From the NCBI RefSeq assembly GCF_024055605.1, contig NZ_JAMXLX010000002.1:806001-870000 (forward strand): a stretch of DNA of 64,000 nt. Direction: 5' to 3'. Both the position numbers and the translations under genes were made by a program. Of this stretch, positions 1-10,080 are shown piece by piece (within the stretch, counting starts at the first letter, position 1; every line of letters begins with the position of its first letter). Under the pieces are notes generated by a model that saw only the letters and a list, made by a program, of their open reading frames with translations, was not told where the DNA came from and did not search any database. This stretch comes from Ciceribacter sichuanensis (GTDB lineage: Bacteria > Pseudomonadota > Alphaproteobacteria > Rhizobiales > Rhizobiaceae).

Positions 1-2
1 CG

Positions 3-1631
3 ATCCTCGCGCTCATCGCCCATCAGGTCGCCTCCCGCTCGCCCGACACTGCGGAAGTCGTCAACCGCACGGTTCTGATCGTCTTCTTCGTGTTCTCCAT
101 GATCTCCGGCATCGCAAGCTGGTTCTACGTGCTCGCCCATGACAGCCGCGTCGTCGCAGAGGAGGAATCCTCCCGCCAGAACACGCTGCTGCTGAAGGAA
201 ATCGCCGCCCACCGCAAGACCGATGCGGCGCTGCAGACCGCCAAGGAGACGGCCGAAGCCGCCAACCGGGCAAAGAGCCGTTACGTCGTCGGCCTTTCCC
301 ACGAACTGCGCACGCCGCTCAACGCCGTCATGGGCTATGCCCAGATCCTCGAACACGACGAGACGATCCCCGCACCGCGGCAATCGGCGATCAAGGTCAT
401 CAGGCGGTCCGCCGACCACCTGTCCGGCCTGATCGACGGACTGCTGGACATCTCCAAGATCGAGGCCGGCCGCCTGCAGGTGTTTTCCAACGAGCTGAAC
501 ATCCAGGATTTTCTCGACCAACTCATCGACATGTTCGCACCGCAGGCCGCCGTCAAGGACCTTATCTTCGAGCATGATCGCTCGCGCGCACTGCCGCAAT
601 ATGTCCGCACCGACGAGAAGCGGCTTCGCCAGATCCTCGTCAACCTGCTCTCCAACGCGATCAAGTTCACCGAAGAAGGAACTGTGCGTTTCGATGTCGG
701 TTATCGCAGCCAGGTTGCGACCTTCACGATCTCGGATACCGGGCGCGGCATTTCCGAGCGCGATCTCAACCGCATCTACGAGCCCTTCCAGCGTGGCGAG
801 GCCGAAATCGTCAAACCGCAACCCGGTCTCGGACTGGGGCTGACCATCACCAAGCTGCTCACCAACACGCTCGGCGGCGAAATCGCTGTGACGAGCGAGC
901 CCGGCAAGGGCTCGTCCTTCAAGGTGCGGCTGATGCTGTCGGCAATCGAGCGCCCGAGCACGGCCCCCGCCCCGGAAAGGAAGATCGTTTCCTACACCGG
1001 CCCGCGCCGCACCATCGTCGTGGTCGATGACAACGAGGACCACCGCGACCTGATGCGCGAGGTCCTTGCCCCCCTCGGTTTCGTTGTCCTGACCGCGAGC
1101 AGCGGCCCCGACTGCCTGACGCTGATCGAGGGCGTGAAGCCCGATCTCTTCCTCGTCGACATCTCCATGCCCGGCATGAACGGCTGGCAGCTTGTGGAGA
1201 AATTGCGAGAAACAAGTCAGACGGCCCCGATCCTCATGCTCTCGGCCAATATCGGCGACGCCCCGGCTCCGGGTGGTGACGGCCATAACGATGCCATCGC
1301 CAAGCCGGTCGACGTCAAGCGCCTGCGCGACAAGCTGGCACTCTATCTCGGGCTCGACTGGATCTATGCCGACGAGATGCCTCCCGTGCCCGCCACGCCC
1401 GCCCCGACAAAACCCCGCTCGCCGGGACCGGCCCATCTGGAAGAGTTGCTGCGACTCGGGGAAATCGGCTATGTGCGCGGCATCGAGGCGAAACTGGCGG
1501 ATCTCGCCAGACTGGATGGCAACGCGGCCTTCGTCGAGACATCGAAGAGCTTCGTACAGGGTTTCGACATGACAGGCTACATCGCCTTCCTGAAGACGTT
1601 CCAGCCGGGCAAGGAGGAGACCCGTGGTTGA
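3..1631 (+). CDS. hybrid sensor histidine kinase, 5' partial
   Basis: The reading frame is open from base 3, so the true start lies left of the window; the first ATG at 90 falls inside a hydrophobic segment and is unlikely to be the start. Visible parts in order: end of a membrane region (about bases 60-130), a short coiled linker, a HisKA dimerisation box with LSHELRTPLN (phospho-His at bases 300-302), a HATPase_c domain with N, G1 (DTGRGIS) and G2 (GLGLGL) boxes, then a fused receiver domain (about bases 1010-1340) with its VVDDN acidic pocket and VDISMPG phospho-Asp. A roughly 90-residue tail follows that I do not recognise. The stop overlaps the downstream response regulator by 8 bases, so the two form one two-component unit. 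The stimulus is unknown. Confidence 0.93.
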   Translation: MLALIAHQVASRSPDTAEVVNRTVLIVFFVFSMISGIASWFYVLAHDSRVVAEEESSRQNTLLLKEIAAHRKTDAALQTAKETAEAANRAKSRYVVGLSHELRTPLNAVMGYAQILEHDETIPAPRQSAIKVIRRSADHLSGLIDGLLDISKIEAGRLQVFSNELNIQDFLDQLIDMFAPQAAVKDLIFEHDRSRALPQYVRTDEKRLRQILVNLLSNAIKFTEEGTVRFDVGYRSQVATFTISDTGRGISERDLNRIYEPFQRGEAEIVKPQPGLGLGLTITKLLTNTLGGEIAVTSEPGKGSSFKVRLMLSAIERPSTAPAPERKIVSYTGPRRTIVVVDDNEDHRDLMREVLAPLGFVVLTASSGPDCLTLIEGVKPDLFLVDISMPGMNGWQLVEKLRETSQTAPILMLSANIGDAPAPGGDGHNDAIAKPVDVKRLRDKLALYLGLDWIYADEMPPVPATPAPTKPRSPGPAHLEELLRLGEIGYVRGIEAKLADLARLDGNAAFVETSKSFVQGFDMTGYIAFLKTFQPGKEETRG

Positions 1632-2547
1632 TGCCGGCCGGCCCCGCGACATCGTTTTGTTGGTCGATGACAGCCCGGAAGCGCTCGGTTTCCTGACCGA
1701 TGCGCTGGAACAGGCGGGCTTTTCCGTGCTGATCGCCACGTCTGGACAGGTCGCGCTGTCCATCGTCGCCCGCATCAGCCCCGACATCATCCTGCTCGAT
1801 GCCGTCATGCCCGGCATGGACGGTTTCGAGACCTGCCGCAGATTGAAGGAGGACGCTGCCGTCGCCCAGGTGCCGGTGATCTTCATGACCGGCCTGTCGG
1901 AGACGGAGCATATCGTCCACGCGCTGGAATCGGGCGGCGTCGATTATCTCACCAAGCCGATCAATATCGACGAACTGCGCGCCCGCATCCGGGTGCACCT
2001 CACCAACGCCCGCTCGGCCCAGAGCGCGCGCGTGGCGCTCGACGCCGCCGGCCGGCACCTGCTTGCGGTGAAAGGCGACGGCAGCATCCACTGGTCGACC
2101 CCGCAGGCGACACGGCTTGCCGAAACCGCCACCAGTCGCTCCGATGGTCTTGATCTCGTGGCGCGCGCAATCGCGGAGTGGATGACGAAGCGTGAGAGTG
2201 TCGGCGCGCAGGCCGAAAGCAGCTTCAGCTTCACCCACGGCGGCGGCGCGGCCCTGCAACTCGGCTATCTCGGCGCCATCGGCTCCGATGAATACCTGTT
2301 CCGCCTGACCGTCTCCAATCGCACCAGCGACGACGAGACGCTACGCCGCCACTTCACCCTCACCCAGCGGGAATCCGAGGTGCTGCTCTGGATTGCCAAA
2401 GGCAAATCCAACCGCGACATCGGCGACATCCTCGGCCTTTCGGCCCGCACAGTGAACAAGCACCTTGAGCAGATATACGTAAAACTCGGCGTCGAAAACC
2501 GGGCCTCCGCCGCGGTCAAGGCGGCGAATGTCCTGCATGTGGATTGA
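1624..2547 (+). CDS. LuxR/NarL-type response regulator
   Basis: 307 residues starting at a GTG that overlaps the kinase stop; AAGGAGG sits about 8 bases upstream. The N-terminal receiver (about residues 8-125) shows LLVDDSPE, the phospho-acceptor in LLDAVMPG and the KP pair of YLTKP. A middle region (about 130-235) has no clear family. The C-terminal LuxR/GerE helix-turn-helix (about 240-300) has LTQRESEVL and SARTVNKHLEQIY. It is the expected partner of the kinase at 3-1631. Its targets cannot be read from the sequence; the convergent acyl-CoA synthetase is next door but nothing links them. Confidence 0.93.
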   Translation: MVDAGRPRDIVLLVDDSPEALGFLTDALEQAGFSVLIATSGQVALSIVARISPDIILLDAVMPGMDGFETCRRLKEDAAVAQVPVIFMTGLSETEHIVHALESGGVDYLTKPINIDELRARIRVHLTNARSAQSARVALDAAGRHLLAVKGDGSIHWSTPQATRLAETATSRSDGLDLVARAIAEWMTKRESVGAQAESSFSFTHGGGAALQLGYLGAIGSDEYLFRLTVSNRTSDDETLRRHFTLTQRESEVLLWIAKGKSNRDIGDILGLSARTVNKHLEQIYVKLGVENRASAAVKAANVLHVD

Positions 2548-2567
2548 GAACAGGCCTATCGGCTTTG

Positions 2568-2675
2568 CCCCTCACCCCACCCCTCTCCCTGCAAGCGGGG
2601 CGAGGGAGTGCCAACGGTGCGCCCTTCACCTTCTCCCCGCCCGCGGGGAGAAGGTCCCGGCAGGGGATGAGGGGC
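2568..2675. repeat. double-palindrome intergenic repeat (RIME-like)
   Basis: About 108 bp between two convergent genes. The outer ends are inverted (CCCCTCACCCC at the left, GGGGATGAGGGG at the right). Inside are two stem-loops: an imperfect one at 2581-2606 and a perfect 12-bp stem at 2629-2640/2643-2654 (CCTTCTCCCCGC and its complement). Size, layout and the CTTCTCCCC/GGGGAGAAG core resemble the Rhizobium intergenic mosaic elements found in many copies in rhizobial genomes. It probably also terminates transcription from both sides. Confidence 0.7.
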
Positions 2676-2720
2676 TTTTGTCTTGATATCATGTCCGCCG
2701 TTCGATGGCGGATCTCACTC

Positions 2721-4367
2721 TCAAAGCGCCCGCGCCTTTTCACGCAGAACGAACTTCTGGATCTTGCCGGTCGATGTCTTCGGCAGAGGCCCGAACACCA
2801 CCGTCTTCGGCGCCTTGTAATGCGCCATGTTGGCGCGGCAGAAATCGATCAGTTCCTTTTCCGTCACCGTCGCTCCCGGCTTCAGACCAATGAAGGCGCA
2901 AGGGGTTTCGCCCCACTTCTCGTCGGGACGGGCGACGATGGCCGCCTCCATGACCGCAGGATGCCGGTAGAGAACGCCCTCGACCTCGATCGAGGAGATA
3001 TTCTCACCACCGGAAATGATGATGTCCTTGGAACGGTCCTTGATCTCGATATAGCCATCCGCATGGCAGACCGCGAGGTCGCCGGAATGGAACCAACCGC
3101 CGGCGAAGGCCTTGTCCGTGGAGGACGGGTTCTTGAGATAGCCGCGCATCACATTGTTGCCGCGGAAGAAAATCTCGCCCATGGTCTCGCCGTCGCTCGG
3201 AACGGGCTCCAGCGTCTCCGGATCGGCGACCATCAGGCCGTCCAGCACCGAGTAACGCACCCCCTGACGAGCCTTCAGCCGTGCCTTTTCGGAGATATCG
3301 TGATCGTTCCACTCGTCATGCCATGCGCAGACGACGGCCGGACCATAAGTCTCGGTCAGACCATAGGTATGGGTGACGTCGAAGCCCAGTTCTTCCATCG
3401 CCTCGATCACCGCCGCCGGAGGTGCAGCACCGGCTGTCATGACGGAAACCTTGTGGTCGATCCCCGCTTTCAGCTCATCCGGCGCATGGGCGAGCAGGTT
3501 GAGCACGATGGGGGCGCCGCAGAAATGCGTGACCTTTTCCGAACGGATGAGATCGTAGATCGGCTCGACGCGCACGGACCGCAGGCAGATGGATGTGCCG
3601 GCGGCGGCGGCAATCGTCCAGGGGAAGCACCAGCCGTTGCAGTGGAACATTGGCAACGTCCAGAGATAGACCGGATGATTGGCCATGCCCCAGGTCAGGA
3701 TATTACCGACGGCGTTCAGATAGGCGCCGCGATGATGATAGACGACGCCCTTCGGATCGCCCGTCGTGCCGGAGGTATAGTTGAGGCTGATCGCGTCCCA
3801 CTCGTCGACGGGCCGCTCCCATTTGAAGTTGGGATTACCCTCATCGAGGAGATCGTCATAAGTCACCTCGCCAAGGCGATGCCCACCGGAAAAACTCGGG
3901 TCGATGATGTCGACGATCTCGATCGGCCGTCCCGCGATATGAACGGCGCGCTCGGCGACATCCGCGAACTCGGGATCGACGATCAGCAGGCGCGCCTCGC
4001 CGTGGTTCAGAATGAACGCGATCGCCTCGGCATCCAGCCGCGTATTGATGGCGTTGAGAACCGCGCCGGTCATCGGCACGGCGAAATGGCATTCGAATAT
4101 CTCGGGGATGTTGGCGGCGATCACGGCCACCGTGTCGCCCCGGCCGATGCCTCGATTGGCCAGTGAGCTGGCGATGCGCCGAACGCGGTCATAGGTCTGC
4201 AGCCAGTTGCGGCGCACATCGCCATAAACCACGGCGGTTCGTCCGGGATAAACCTGGGCGGAGCGCTCGATGAAACTCAGCGGAGTCATCTGGGAAAAGT
4301 TCGCGGCGTTCTTGTCCAGCTCGCGATCGTAGATTCCCTCCCCGTGCGGAATCGTCATTCCATGCAT
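2721..4367 (-). CDS. acyl-CoA synthetase (AMP-forming)
   Basis: 548 residues from the ATG at 4367, preceded by GGGAGG at a good distance; an in-frame ATG at 4412 lacks such a site. It belongs to the ANL adenylate-forming superfamily: the P-loop-like motif YTSGTTGDPKG, the GLTETYGP motif, the hinge YIEIKDRSKD and the C-terminal catalytic lysine motif KTSTGKIQK are all present. It would activate a carboxylic acid with ATP and CoA in the cytoplasm. Length and motifs fit the medium/long-chain fatty-acid or 3-methylmercaptopropionate-CoA ligase group; the substrate cannot be told from sequence. It is transcribed alone, convergent with the two-component pair. Confidence 0.9.
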   Translation of the reverse strand: MHGMTIPHGEGIYDRELDKNAANFSQMTPLSFIERSAQVYPGRTAVVYGDVRRNWLQTYDRVRRIASSLANRGIGRGDTVAVIAANIPEIFECHFAVPMTGAVLNAINTRLDAEAIAFILNHGEARLLIVDPEFADVAERAVHIAGRPIEIVDIIDPSFSGGHRLGEVTYDDLLDEGNPNFKWERPVDEWDAISLNYTSGTTGDPKGVVYHHRGAYLNAVGNILTWGMANHPVYLWTLPMFHCNGWCFPWTIAAAAGTSICLRSVRVEPIYDLIRSEKVTHFCGAPIVLNLLAHAPDELKAGIDHKVSVMTAGAAPPAAVIEAMEELGFDVTHTYGLTETYGPAVVCAWHDEWNDHDISEKARLKARQGVRYSVLDGLMVADPETLEPVPSDGETMGEIFFRGNNVMRGYLKNPSSTDKAFAGGWFHSGDLAVCHADGYIEIKDRSKDIIISGGENISSIEVEGVLYRHPAVMEAAIVARPDEKWGETPCAFIGLKPGATVTEKELIDFCRANMAHYKAPKTVVFGPLPKTSTGKIQKFVLREKARAL

Positions 4368-4501
4368 AGTGTGAGCCTCCCAACTCTCATAGACGGGAGG
4401 AGTATTACCCATTTGATCGCGGACGCAATATAGTCCGTTGGGCTAAGAACCATTTCCGGTTGAAACCGGGCTGCACGGCAATGCGCGTGGTCACAAAAGC
4501 A

Positions 4502-4526
4502 GAAGCCCGGCACGAGGCCGGGCTTC
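4502..4526 (-). terminator. rho-independent terminator after livK
   Basis: A perfect 10-bp stem GAAGCCCGGC / GCCGGGCTTC with a 5-base loop. On the minus strand it is followed by TGCTTTTG. It lies 24 bases past the livK stop. Confidence 0.8.
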
Positions 4527-4549
4527 CGTAGCCAGATCGCAAGAGCGTA

Positions 4550-5668
4550 TCACATACCCTGCTGGATGTAGGTGTACTTGCCGTCGGCGCCCTTCTTCCA
4601 TTCGTACATGACGTAGCCCGGAAGCTTCGGGTCGCCCTTTTCGTCGAAGGAGATTTCGCCGAGAGCAGTCGGGAACTTGCCCTTCTTCATAGCTTCGGCA
4701 ACGGCTTCGGATTCGAGCGAACCGGCAGCCTTGGCGGCTTCGGCAATGACCTGAACGGCGGAATAGGAGTAGAGGGTGTAAGCCTCCGGGTTGAAGCCGG
4801 CAGCCTTGAACTTCTCTACGAGTTCCTTGTTTTCCGGACGCAGCGTCGGATCCGGGCCGAAGGTGTTCAGCGTACCGGCAACGGCGTCACCAGCGATCGA
4901 TGCCAGTTCGTTCGAAACGATACCGTCACCCGAAACGAGCGTAGCCTTGAGGCCCTGGTCGGCAGCCTGACGGATGATCAGACCGGCTTCGGTGTGGAGA
5001 CCACCCCAGTAGATGATGGAAACGCCGGCTTCCTTCATCTTGGCGATGAGAGCGGAGAAGTCCTTGTCACCGGTGTTGACGCCTTCGTACATGACTTCCG
5101 TCACGCCGGCTGCGTTCATGGCCTTCTTGGTTTCGTCAGCAAGGCCCTGACCGTAGGGGGTCTTGTCGTGAACGACGGCGATCTTGGCGTCCTTGAAGTG
5201 GTCGGCAAGGTAAGCGCCAGCGATAGAGCCCTGCTGGTCGTCACGACCGCAGGTACGGAAGGTGTTCCACAGGCCGCGCTCGGTGAAGACCGGGTTGGTA
5301 GCAGCCGGGGTGATTTCGAGAATGCCGTTTTCGGCATAGACTTCGGAAGCCGGGATGGAAACGCCGGAGTTGAAGTGACCGACAACGAACTTGACGCCGT
5401 CAGCAACGAACTTGTTGGCAACCGAGATGCCCTGCTTCGGGTCCGACACATCGTCGCCGAGAACGATCTTGATCTGTTCGCCGTTGATGCCACCAGCCGC
5501 GTTGATGTCGGCAGCAGCCTGCTCGGCACCCTTCTGCAGCTGCGCACCGAAGGCAGCGTTCGGGCCGGTCAGCGGACCGCCGACGCCGATCAGCACGTCA
5601 GCCCAGGCGTTGCCGCCGAAGGCCACGAGAGCCGTCAGCGCAACGGCTGAAAGGAGAGACTTCTTCAT
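4550..5668 (-). CDS. livK: branched-chain amino-acid ABC transporter substrate-binding protein
   Basis: 372 residues from the ATG at 5668 (GGGAG upstream). Residues 1-24 form a Sec signal peptide (KK, hydrophobic core, ending NAWA). The mature part begins [18 protein letters not shown], typical of periplasmic binding proteins of the Leu/Ile/Val family (type I fold). It binds the amino acid in the periplasm and delivers it to LivHM. It is the last gene of the livHMGF-small protein-livK cluster, but a 140-base gap before it leaves room for its own promoter, which fits the higher amounts usually needed for a binding protein. An in-frame ATG at 5827 would bury the signal peptide and is rejected. 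Confidence 0.95.
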   Translation of the reverse strand: MKKSLLSAVALTALVAFGGNAWADVLIGVGGPLTGPNAAFGAQLQKGAEQAAADINAAGGINGEQIKIVLGDDVSDPKQGISVANKFVADGVKFVVGHFNSGVSIPASEVYAENGILEITPAATNPVFTERGLWNTFRTCGRDDQQGSIAGAYLADHFKDAKIAVVHDKTPYGQGLADETKKAMNAAGVTEVMYEGVNTGDKDFSALIAKMKEAGVSIIYWGGLHTEAGLIIRQAADQGLKATLVSGDGIVSNELASIAGDAVAGTLNTFGPDPTLRPENKELVEKFKAAGFNPEAYTLYSYSAVQVIAEAAKAAGSLESEAVAEAMKKGKFPTALGEISFDEKGDPKLPGYVMYEWKKGADGKYTYIQQGM

Positions 5669-5808
5669 TTTGTTACTCCCAATTTTTAAAGCGGGTTTGG
5701 TTTCAGAAACCCGGCGCAATACCCACCATGACTGCGTCGGAAAAGCTGTTCCACTCTTATGAAAGCTCACGTTATTTTCGCCAATGTGAGGCGAGAAAAA
5801 CGCGGCTG

Positions 5809-6162
5809 TCAATCTTTCTTCTTCCATGAAAACGGAGAGGTCCGTTCATAGAGCCAATAGTAGTTGTCGACCATCTGCGTCGTACGGCGGCTCTGGAAGC
5901 CGGCAATGGAAAACACAAGAAGAACAACAACATCGATCACATAGAGAGCCGGGCTGACCATAGGCCCCTGAAAAAGGGCATAGTGCAGGAAGCGCATGGC
6001 GAAACCCAGCAGCAAAGTATAGACGACGACCGTCGGGTAACCGTGCCATCCCTCGGCCACCGCCTTGCCGGTCCGCCACGCGGTCCAGAAACCGAGCAGC
6101 AGTACGAGGAAGCGCAGAACGTAGCGGACGCCGGTATCGTTTTCGAAAAACAAGCCTTGCAT
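5809..6162 (-). CDS. small membrane protein in the liv operon
   Basis: 117 residues from the ATG at 6162 with GGGAGA upstream; the reading frame is open further 5' but that part overlaps livF. It shows three hydrophobic segments (about residues 12-30, 40-60 and 62-85) and a charged end finishing WKKKD. No known domain recognised. It sits 19 bases after livF and before livK, the position where Sinorhizobium also has a small unnamed gene, so it is probably an accessory of the transporter. That link is inference from context. Confidence 0.75.
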   Translation of the reverse strand: MQGLFFENDTGVRYVLRFLVLLLGFWTAWRTGKAVAEGWHGYPTVVVYTLLLGFAMRFLHYALFQGPMVSPALYVIDVVVLLVFSIAGFQSRRTTQMVDNYYWLYERTSPFSWKKKD

Positions 6163-6181
6163 ATCTATTCTCCCTGCCCGC

Positions 6182-6910
6182 TCAATGGTGGCCGCCTTCG
6201 AGATAGGCCGCGCGGACAGAAGGATCCGCAAGCAGCTCCTTGCCCGTGCCACTCATCGTGACCTTGCCGTTGACCATGACATAGGCACGATCGGAGAGTT
6301 TCAGCGCAGCGAATGCGTTCTGCTCGACGAGGAAGACCGTAAGGCCCTCTTCCTGGTTCAGCTTCTTGATCGCCTCGAAGATGCCCTTGACGATCAGCGG
6401 TGCGAGACCGAGCGACGGCTCGTCCAGCAGAAGCAGCTTCGGACGCGCCATCAGCGCACGGCCGATGGAAAGCATCTGCTGCTCGCCGCCGGAGAGCGTG
6501 CCGCCGCGCTGGCTCTGACGTTCCTTGAGACGCGGGAACATGGTGAAGACCTTCTCCACGTCCTCATGGAAATACTTCAGGTTATCGAGACCTGCACCCA
6601 TCTGGAGGTTTTCCAGAACTGTCATGCGCGGGAAGATACGACGCCCTTCCGGCGACTGGGCGATACGCCGGCGGGCGATCATGTGCGTCGGCATCTTGGT
6701 GATATCGGTGCCGTCGAAGATGATCGAGCCGGTGCGGGCCTGCGGGCTGCCGCAGATCGTCATCATCAGCGTCGACTTGCCGGCGCCGTTGGCGCCGATC
6801 AGGCTGACGATTTCACCCGGGCGCACTTCGACATCCACCCCGGCCAGTGCCCGGATATTGCCGTAGTAGGTTTCGACACCCTGTACTTTCAGAAGCGGTT
6901 CACCGGTCAT
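6182..6910 (-). CDS. livF: branched-chain amino-acid ABC transporter ATPase
   Basis: 242 residues from the ATG at 6910, whose first bases overlap the livG stop (TGATG). Walker A GANGAGKST at about residues 39-47, Q-loop region, signature LSGGEQQM, Walker B LLLLDEPSLGLAP and a switch His region EQNA. It is the LivF-type ATPase that pairs with LivG to power uptake through LivHM on the inner face of the membrane. Length matches the family (about 235-245). Confidence 0.96.
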   Translation of the reverse strand: MTGEPLLKVQGVETYYGNIRALAGVDVEVRPGEIVSLIGANGAGKSTLMMTICGSPQARTGSIIFDGTDITKMPTHMIARRRIAQSPEGRRIFPRMTVLENLQMGAGLDNLKYFHEDVEKVFTMFPRLKERQSQRGGTLSGGEQQMLSIGRALMARPKLLLLDEPSLGLAPLIVKGIFEAIKKLNQEEGLTVFLVEQNAFAALKLSDRAYVMVNGKVTMSGTGKELLADPSVRAAYLEGGHH

Positions 6911-7782
6911 CAATCTTCACTCCCGGCAACGGCTTCGACCTCGGAAATTGCGTCGGTCAACTCTTCATCCTCGACACCCAGATAGGCGGCGATCACCTTC
7001 GGGTCGTTCTTTACTTCGTTCGGCGTGCCGTCCGAGATCTTCTGGCCGTATTCGAGCACCACGACATGGTCGGAGATTTCCATAACCACAGACATGTCGT
7101 GCTCGATCAGCAACAGCGAGGTTCCCTCGTTACGAATGGAACGCAGGAGCGTGTTGAGCGCCAGAGACTCCTTCGGGTTCAGACCGGCCGCCGGTTCGTC
7201 GAGGCAGAGCAGTTCCGGACCCGTGCACATGGCGCGCGCGATCTCCAGACGACGCTGCGCACCGTAGGGCAGATCGCCGGCCGGATCGTCGGCGCGATCG
7301 GTCAGATCCGCCTTCTCCAGCCAGTACTTGGCCTTCTCAATCGCCTCGGCCGCTGCGCGCTTGTAGGTCGGCAGCCCGAGAAGGCCGAGCACGGTGAAGC
7401 CCGAAGCCTTCATCAACACGTTGTGCTGGGCCACCAGCAGATTTTCCAGAACAGTCAGGCCCGAGAACAGACGGATGTTCTGGAAGGTACGCGCCACCTT
7501 CGCCTTCTTGGGGATCTCGAAGTCCGGCAAGCGCTCCAAAAGGAATTGCCTGCCGGAATTCTGGGTCATCGTGATCATGCCCATGGTCGGCTTGTAGAAG
7601 CCGGTGATGCAGTTGAACACCGTCGTTTTGCCCGCCCCGTTCGGACCGATCAGGGCGGTAATATCGCCGCGCTTGGCCTCGAAGGAGAAGTCGTTGATTG
7701 CCATCAGGCCGCCGAACTTCATCGAGAGATGTTCGACTTTGAGGATCGTGTCGTTCGTCATCGTAGTGGTTCCGGAAGTCAT
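6910..7782 (-). CDS. livG: branched-chain amino-acid ABC transporter ATPase
   Basis: 290 residues. Walker A GPNGAGKTT at residues 46-54 and Walker B LLCLDEPAAGLNP, followed by the LivG-type C-terminal region EYGQKISDGTP. An insertion of about 30 residues between Walker A and the signature, as usual in LivG, contains RQFLLERLPDF. The start ATG overlaps the livM stop (TGATG) and the gene is translationally coupled. A second in-frame ATG eight codons on is possible. Confidence 0.96.
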   Translation of the reverse strand: MTSGTTTMTNDTILKVEHLSMKFGGLMAINDFSFEAKRGDITALIGPNGAGKTTVFNCITGFYKPTMGMITMTQNSGRQFLLERLPDFEIPKKAKVARTFQNIRLFSGLTVLENLLVAQHNVLMKASGFTVLGLLGLPTYKRAAAEAIEKAKYWLEKADLTDRADDPAGDLPYGAQRRLEIARAMCTGPELLCLDEPAAGLNPKESLALNTLLRSIRNEGTSLLLIEHDMSVVMEISDHVVVLEYGQKISDGTPNEVKNDPKVIAAYLGVEDEELTDAISEVEAVAGSED

Positions 7783-9173
7783 CAGCCGTGACCTTCCTTG
7801 GTGAAGCTTCCCGAGACTGCCTTGCTCTCCTTGAGGAAGGCTGTCGGTTGACGCGAGCCGACGAAGCCACGCGGCTTGAACAGCATCACGACGATCATGG
7901 CCAGACCGAACAACAGCATGCGGTAGAGTTCCGGCGTGAAGTCAGGCCCGAAGACGACCTTCAGGAATTCCATTTCACGCAGCAACTCGGTGCCGCCGAC
8001 CATTACTATGGCCGCAATGGCGATACCCGTCAGCGAACCCATGCCGCCTAGAACGACGATGGCGAGAATGACGGCCGATTCCAGGAAGACGAAGCTTTCC
8101 GGCGAAACAAAGCCCTGGCGCGCCGCGAAGAAGGAGCCGGCGAAGCCGCCGAACATCGCTCCGGTCGCAAAGGCCGTAAGCTTGGTCGCCACGGTGTTGA
8201 TGCCGAGCGAGCGGCAGGCGATCTCGTCTTCGCGCAGCGCTTCCCATGCACGGCCGATCGGCATCCGGCGAAGACGGATCGTCACATAGGCCGTCAGCAG
8301 GCAAAGCGCGAGAATGATGTAGAAGAGGAAGATCTTGTAGTAGACCGAAGACATCGGCAGACCGAAGGTCTTGGCAAACCCGGTTGCCGACGCATCGAAC
8401 TTGATGCCGAACAGCGTTGCCTTCGGAATGCCGGAGATGCCGAACGTGCCCTTGGTCACATCCGTCCAGTTGATGAGGACGAGACGGATGATCTCACCGA
8501 AGGCCAGCGTCACGATGGCAAGGTAATCACCGCGAAGACGCAAGACCGGGAAACCGAGGATGATGCCCCAGAAGGCTGCGAGAATGCCGGACAGCGGCAG
8601 CAGGACCCAGAAGGACAGGCCGAACTGCTGCGACAACAGCGCGTAAGAATAGGCACCGACCGCGTAGAAGGCGACATAGCCGAGGTCGAGCAGACCGGCG
8701 AGACCCACCACGATGTTCAGGCCCCACGCCAGCATGACATAAATCAGGATCTGAATGCCGAAGTTGTCGACATATTTCAGCGAGCCTTGCAGACCGGTCA
8801 GCGCGACGATGACAGGCGGGTAGAGAAGCAGCGCCAGAAGCGCGATCTTCAGGAAATGCTGGTGGAAGAAGGAAGGCTTGGCTTCGATCTCGTGTACCGG
8901 CACCTGTGCACGGAGTTCCTTGCGGGCACGGGCCCACGGATGGAAAAAGCCGACTATGAGGAAGCGGCCGATCGCGGCAATCGCCACGAAGATCGCCAGA
9001 AGGCCCCATCGCGGATACCAGATCAGGGCATTATTGATGTCCTGATCGGTCTTGATGCCGACATAGAGAATGAACAGGCCAAGGGCGAGAACACCGGCAA
9101 AAATGCCTTCCTTGATCGCGCGCGCAAGGGTTCCGGATTGAGGTGCACCGGTCACGTTTGCAGAATTTGTCAT
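7782..9173 (-). CDS. livM: branched-chain amino-acid ABC transporter permease LivM
   Basis: 463 residues with about ten hydrophobic segments. The LivM core from about residue 105 onward carries [19 protein letters not shown] and the coupling-helix motif [20 protein letters not shown]. The first 100 residues hold extra membrane helices and a basic loop, as in the longer LivM proteins. The start is 4 bases after the livH stop, with only a weak ribosome site, so coupling to livH is likely. It forms the inner-membrane channel with LivH. Confidence 0.95.
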   Translation of the reverse strand: MTNSANVTGAPQSGTLARAIKEGIFAGVLALGLFILYVGIKTDQDINNALIWYPRWGLLAIFVAIAAIGRFLIVGFFHPWARARKELRAQVPVHEIEAKPSFFHQHFLKIALLALLLYPPVIVALTGLQGSLKYVDNFGIQILIYVMLAWGLNIVVGLAGLLDLGYVAFYAVGAYSYALLSQQFGLSFWVLLPLSGILAAFWGIILGFPVLRLRGDYLAIVTLAFGEIIRLVLINWTDVTKGTFGISGIPKATLFGIKFDASATGFAKTFGLPMSSVYYKIFLFYIILALCLLTAYVTIRLRRMPIGRAWEALREDEIACRSLGINTVATKLTAFATGAMFGGFAGSFFAARQGFVSPESFVFLESAVILAIVVLGGMGSLTGIAIAAIVMVGGTELLREMEFLKVVFGPDFTPELYRMLLFGLAMIVVMLFKPRGFVGSRQPTAFLKESKAVSGSFTKEGHG

Positions 9174-9177
9174 GAGG

Positions 9178-10080
9178 TCAGACCTTCTCGACTTCCGGTC
9201 GGCCCAGGATACCCGTGGGCTTGAAGATCAGCACGAATGCCAGGATGCCGAAGGTTGCGACATCCTTGTAGGCGATGCTGAAGTACGCGGACCAGAGCGA
9301 CTCGATGAGACCGATCAGGAGACCGCCGAGAACAGCACCCGGCAACGAGCCGATACCGCCAAGAACAGCCGCGGTGAACGCCTTGACGCCCGGAACGAAG
9401 CCGTCGTTGAACGATGCCACGCCATAATACATCAGATACATCGTGCCGGCGACCGCAGCGAGCGCCGCACCCATAACGAAGGTTACGGAGATCGTCCGGT
9501 CGACATCGACGCCGAGAAGTGCCGCCATCTTGCGGTCCTGTTCGGTGGCGCGCTGCGCACGACCGAGAGGCGTCTTGTTGACGATGTACCAGAAGGCGAA
9601 GAGCAGCACCGAAGTGATGGCGACGATGATGAACTGCTTCAGCGAAATGGTGATCGCGCCGAAATGATAGACATCGTTGACCAGCGTCGGGATCGGCTTG
9701 TTGCGCGGACCCTGCGTGACCTGGATGAAGTTCGAAAGAGCGATAGACATGCCGATTGCGGTGATCAGCGGCGCCAGCCGGAACGAACCGCGCAGCGGCC
9801 GGTAGGCCACGCGCTCGATGGTCCAGTTCCACAGGCCCGTCATCAGCATCGCGATGACCAGCATGATCAGCAGCGCAAGCGCAACCGGAATGCCAGCAAA
9901 GAACGATGTCAGGATGAGGAAGACGATAAGAGCGGCAAAGCCGCCAAGCATGAAAATGTCACCATGGGCAAAGTTGATCATGCCGATGATGCCGTAAACC
10001 ATCGTATAGCCGATTGCGACAAGGCCATAGATGGATCCAAGAGTCAGCCCGTTAATGAGCTGCTGGATGAAGTACTCCAT
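9178..10080 (-). CDS. livH: branched-chain amino-acid ABC transporter permease LivH
   Basis: 300 residues from the ATG at 10080 (GGGGGA upstream), giving [20 protein letters not shown], a typical LivH start. Seven to eight membrane segments; [15 protein letters not shown] and the coupling loop [18 protein letters not shown] are diagnostic. First gene of the operon; the promoter must lie in the AT-richer bases 10081-10290. Confidence 0.96.
   Translation of the reverse strand: MEYFIQQLINGLTLGSIYGLVAIGYTMVYGIIGMINFAHGDIFMLGGFAALIVFLILTSFFAGIPVALALLIMLVIAMLMTGLWNWTIERVAYRPLRGSFRLAPLITAIGMSIALSNFIQVTQGPRNKPIPTLVNDVYHFGAITISLKQFIIVAITSVLLFAFWYIVNKTPLGRAQRATEQDRKMAALLGVDVDRTISVTFVMGAALAAVAGTMYLMYYGVASFNDGFVPGVKAFTAAVLGGIGSLPGAVLGGLLIGLIESLWSAYFSIAYKDVATFGILAFVLIFKPTGILGRPEVEKV

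Noticed and set aside
2544..4166. A 540-codon plus-strand frame opposite the acyl-CoA synthetase
   Set aside because: Shadow of the synthetase; it begins inside the palindromic repeat and has no recognisable domain.
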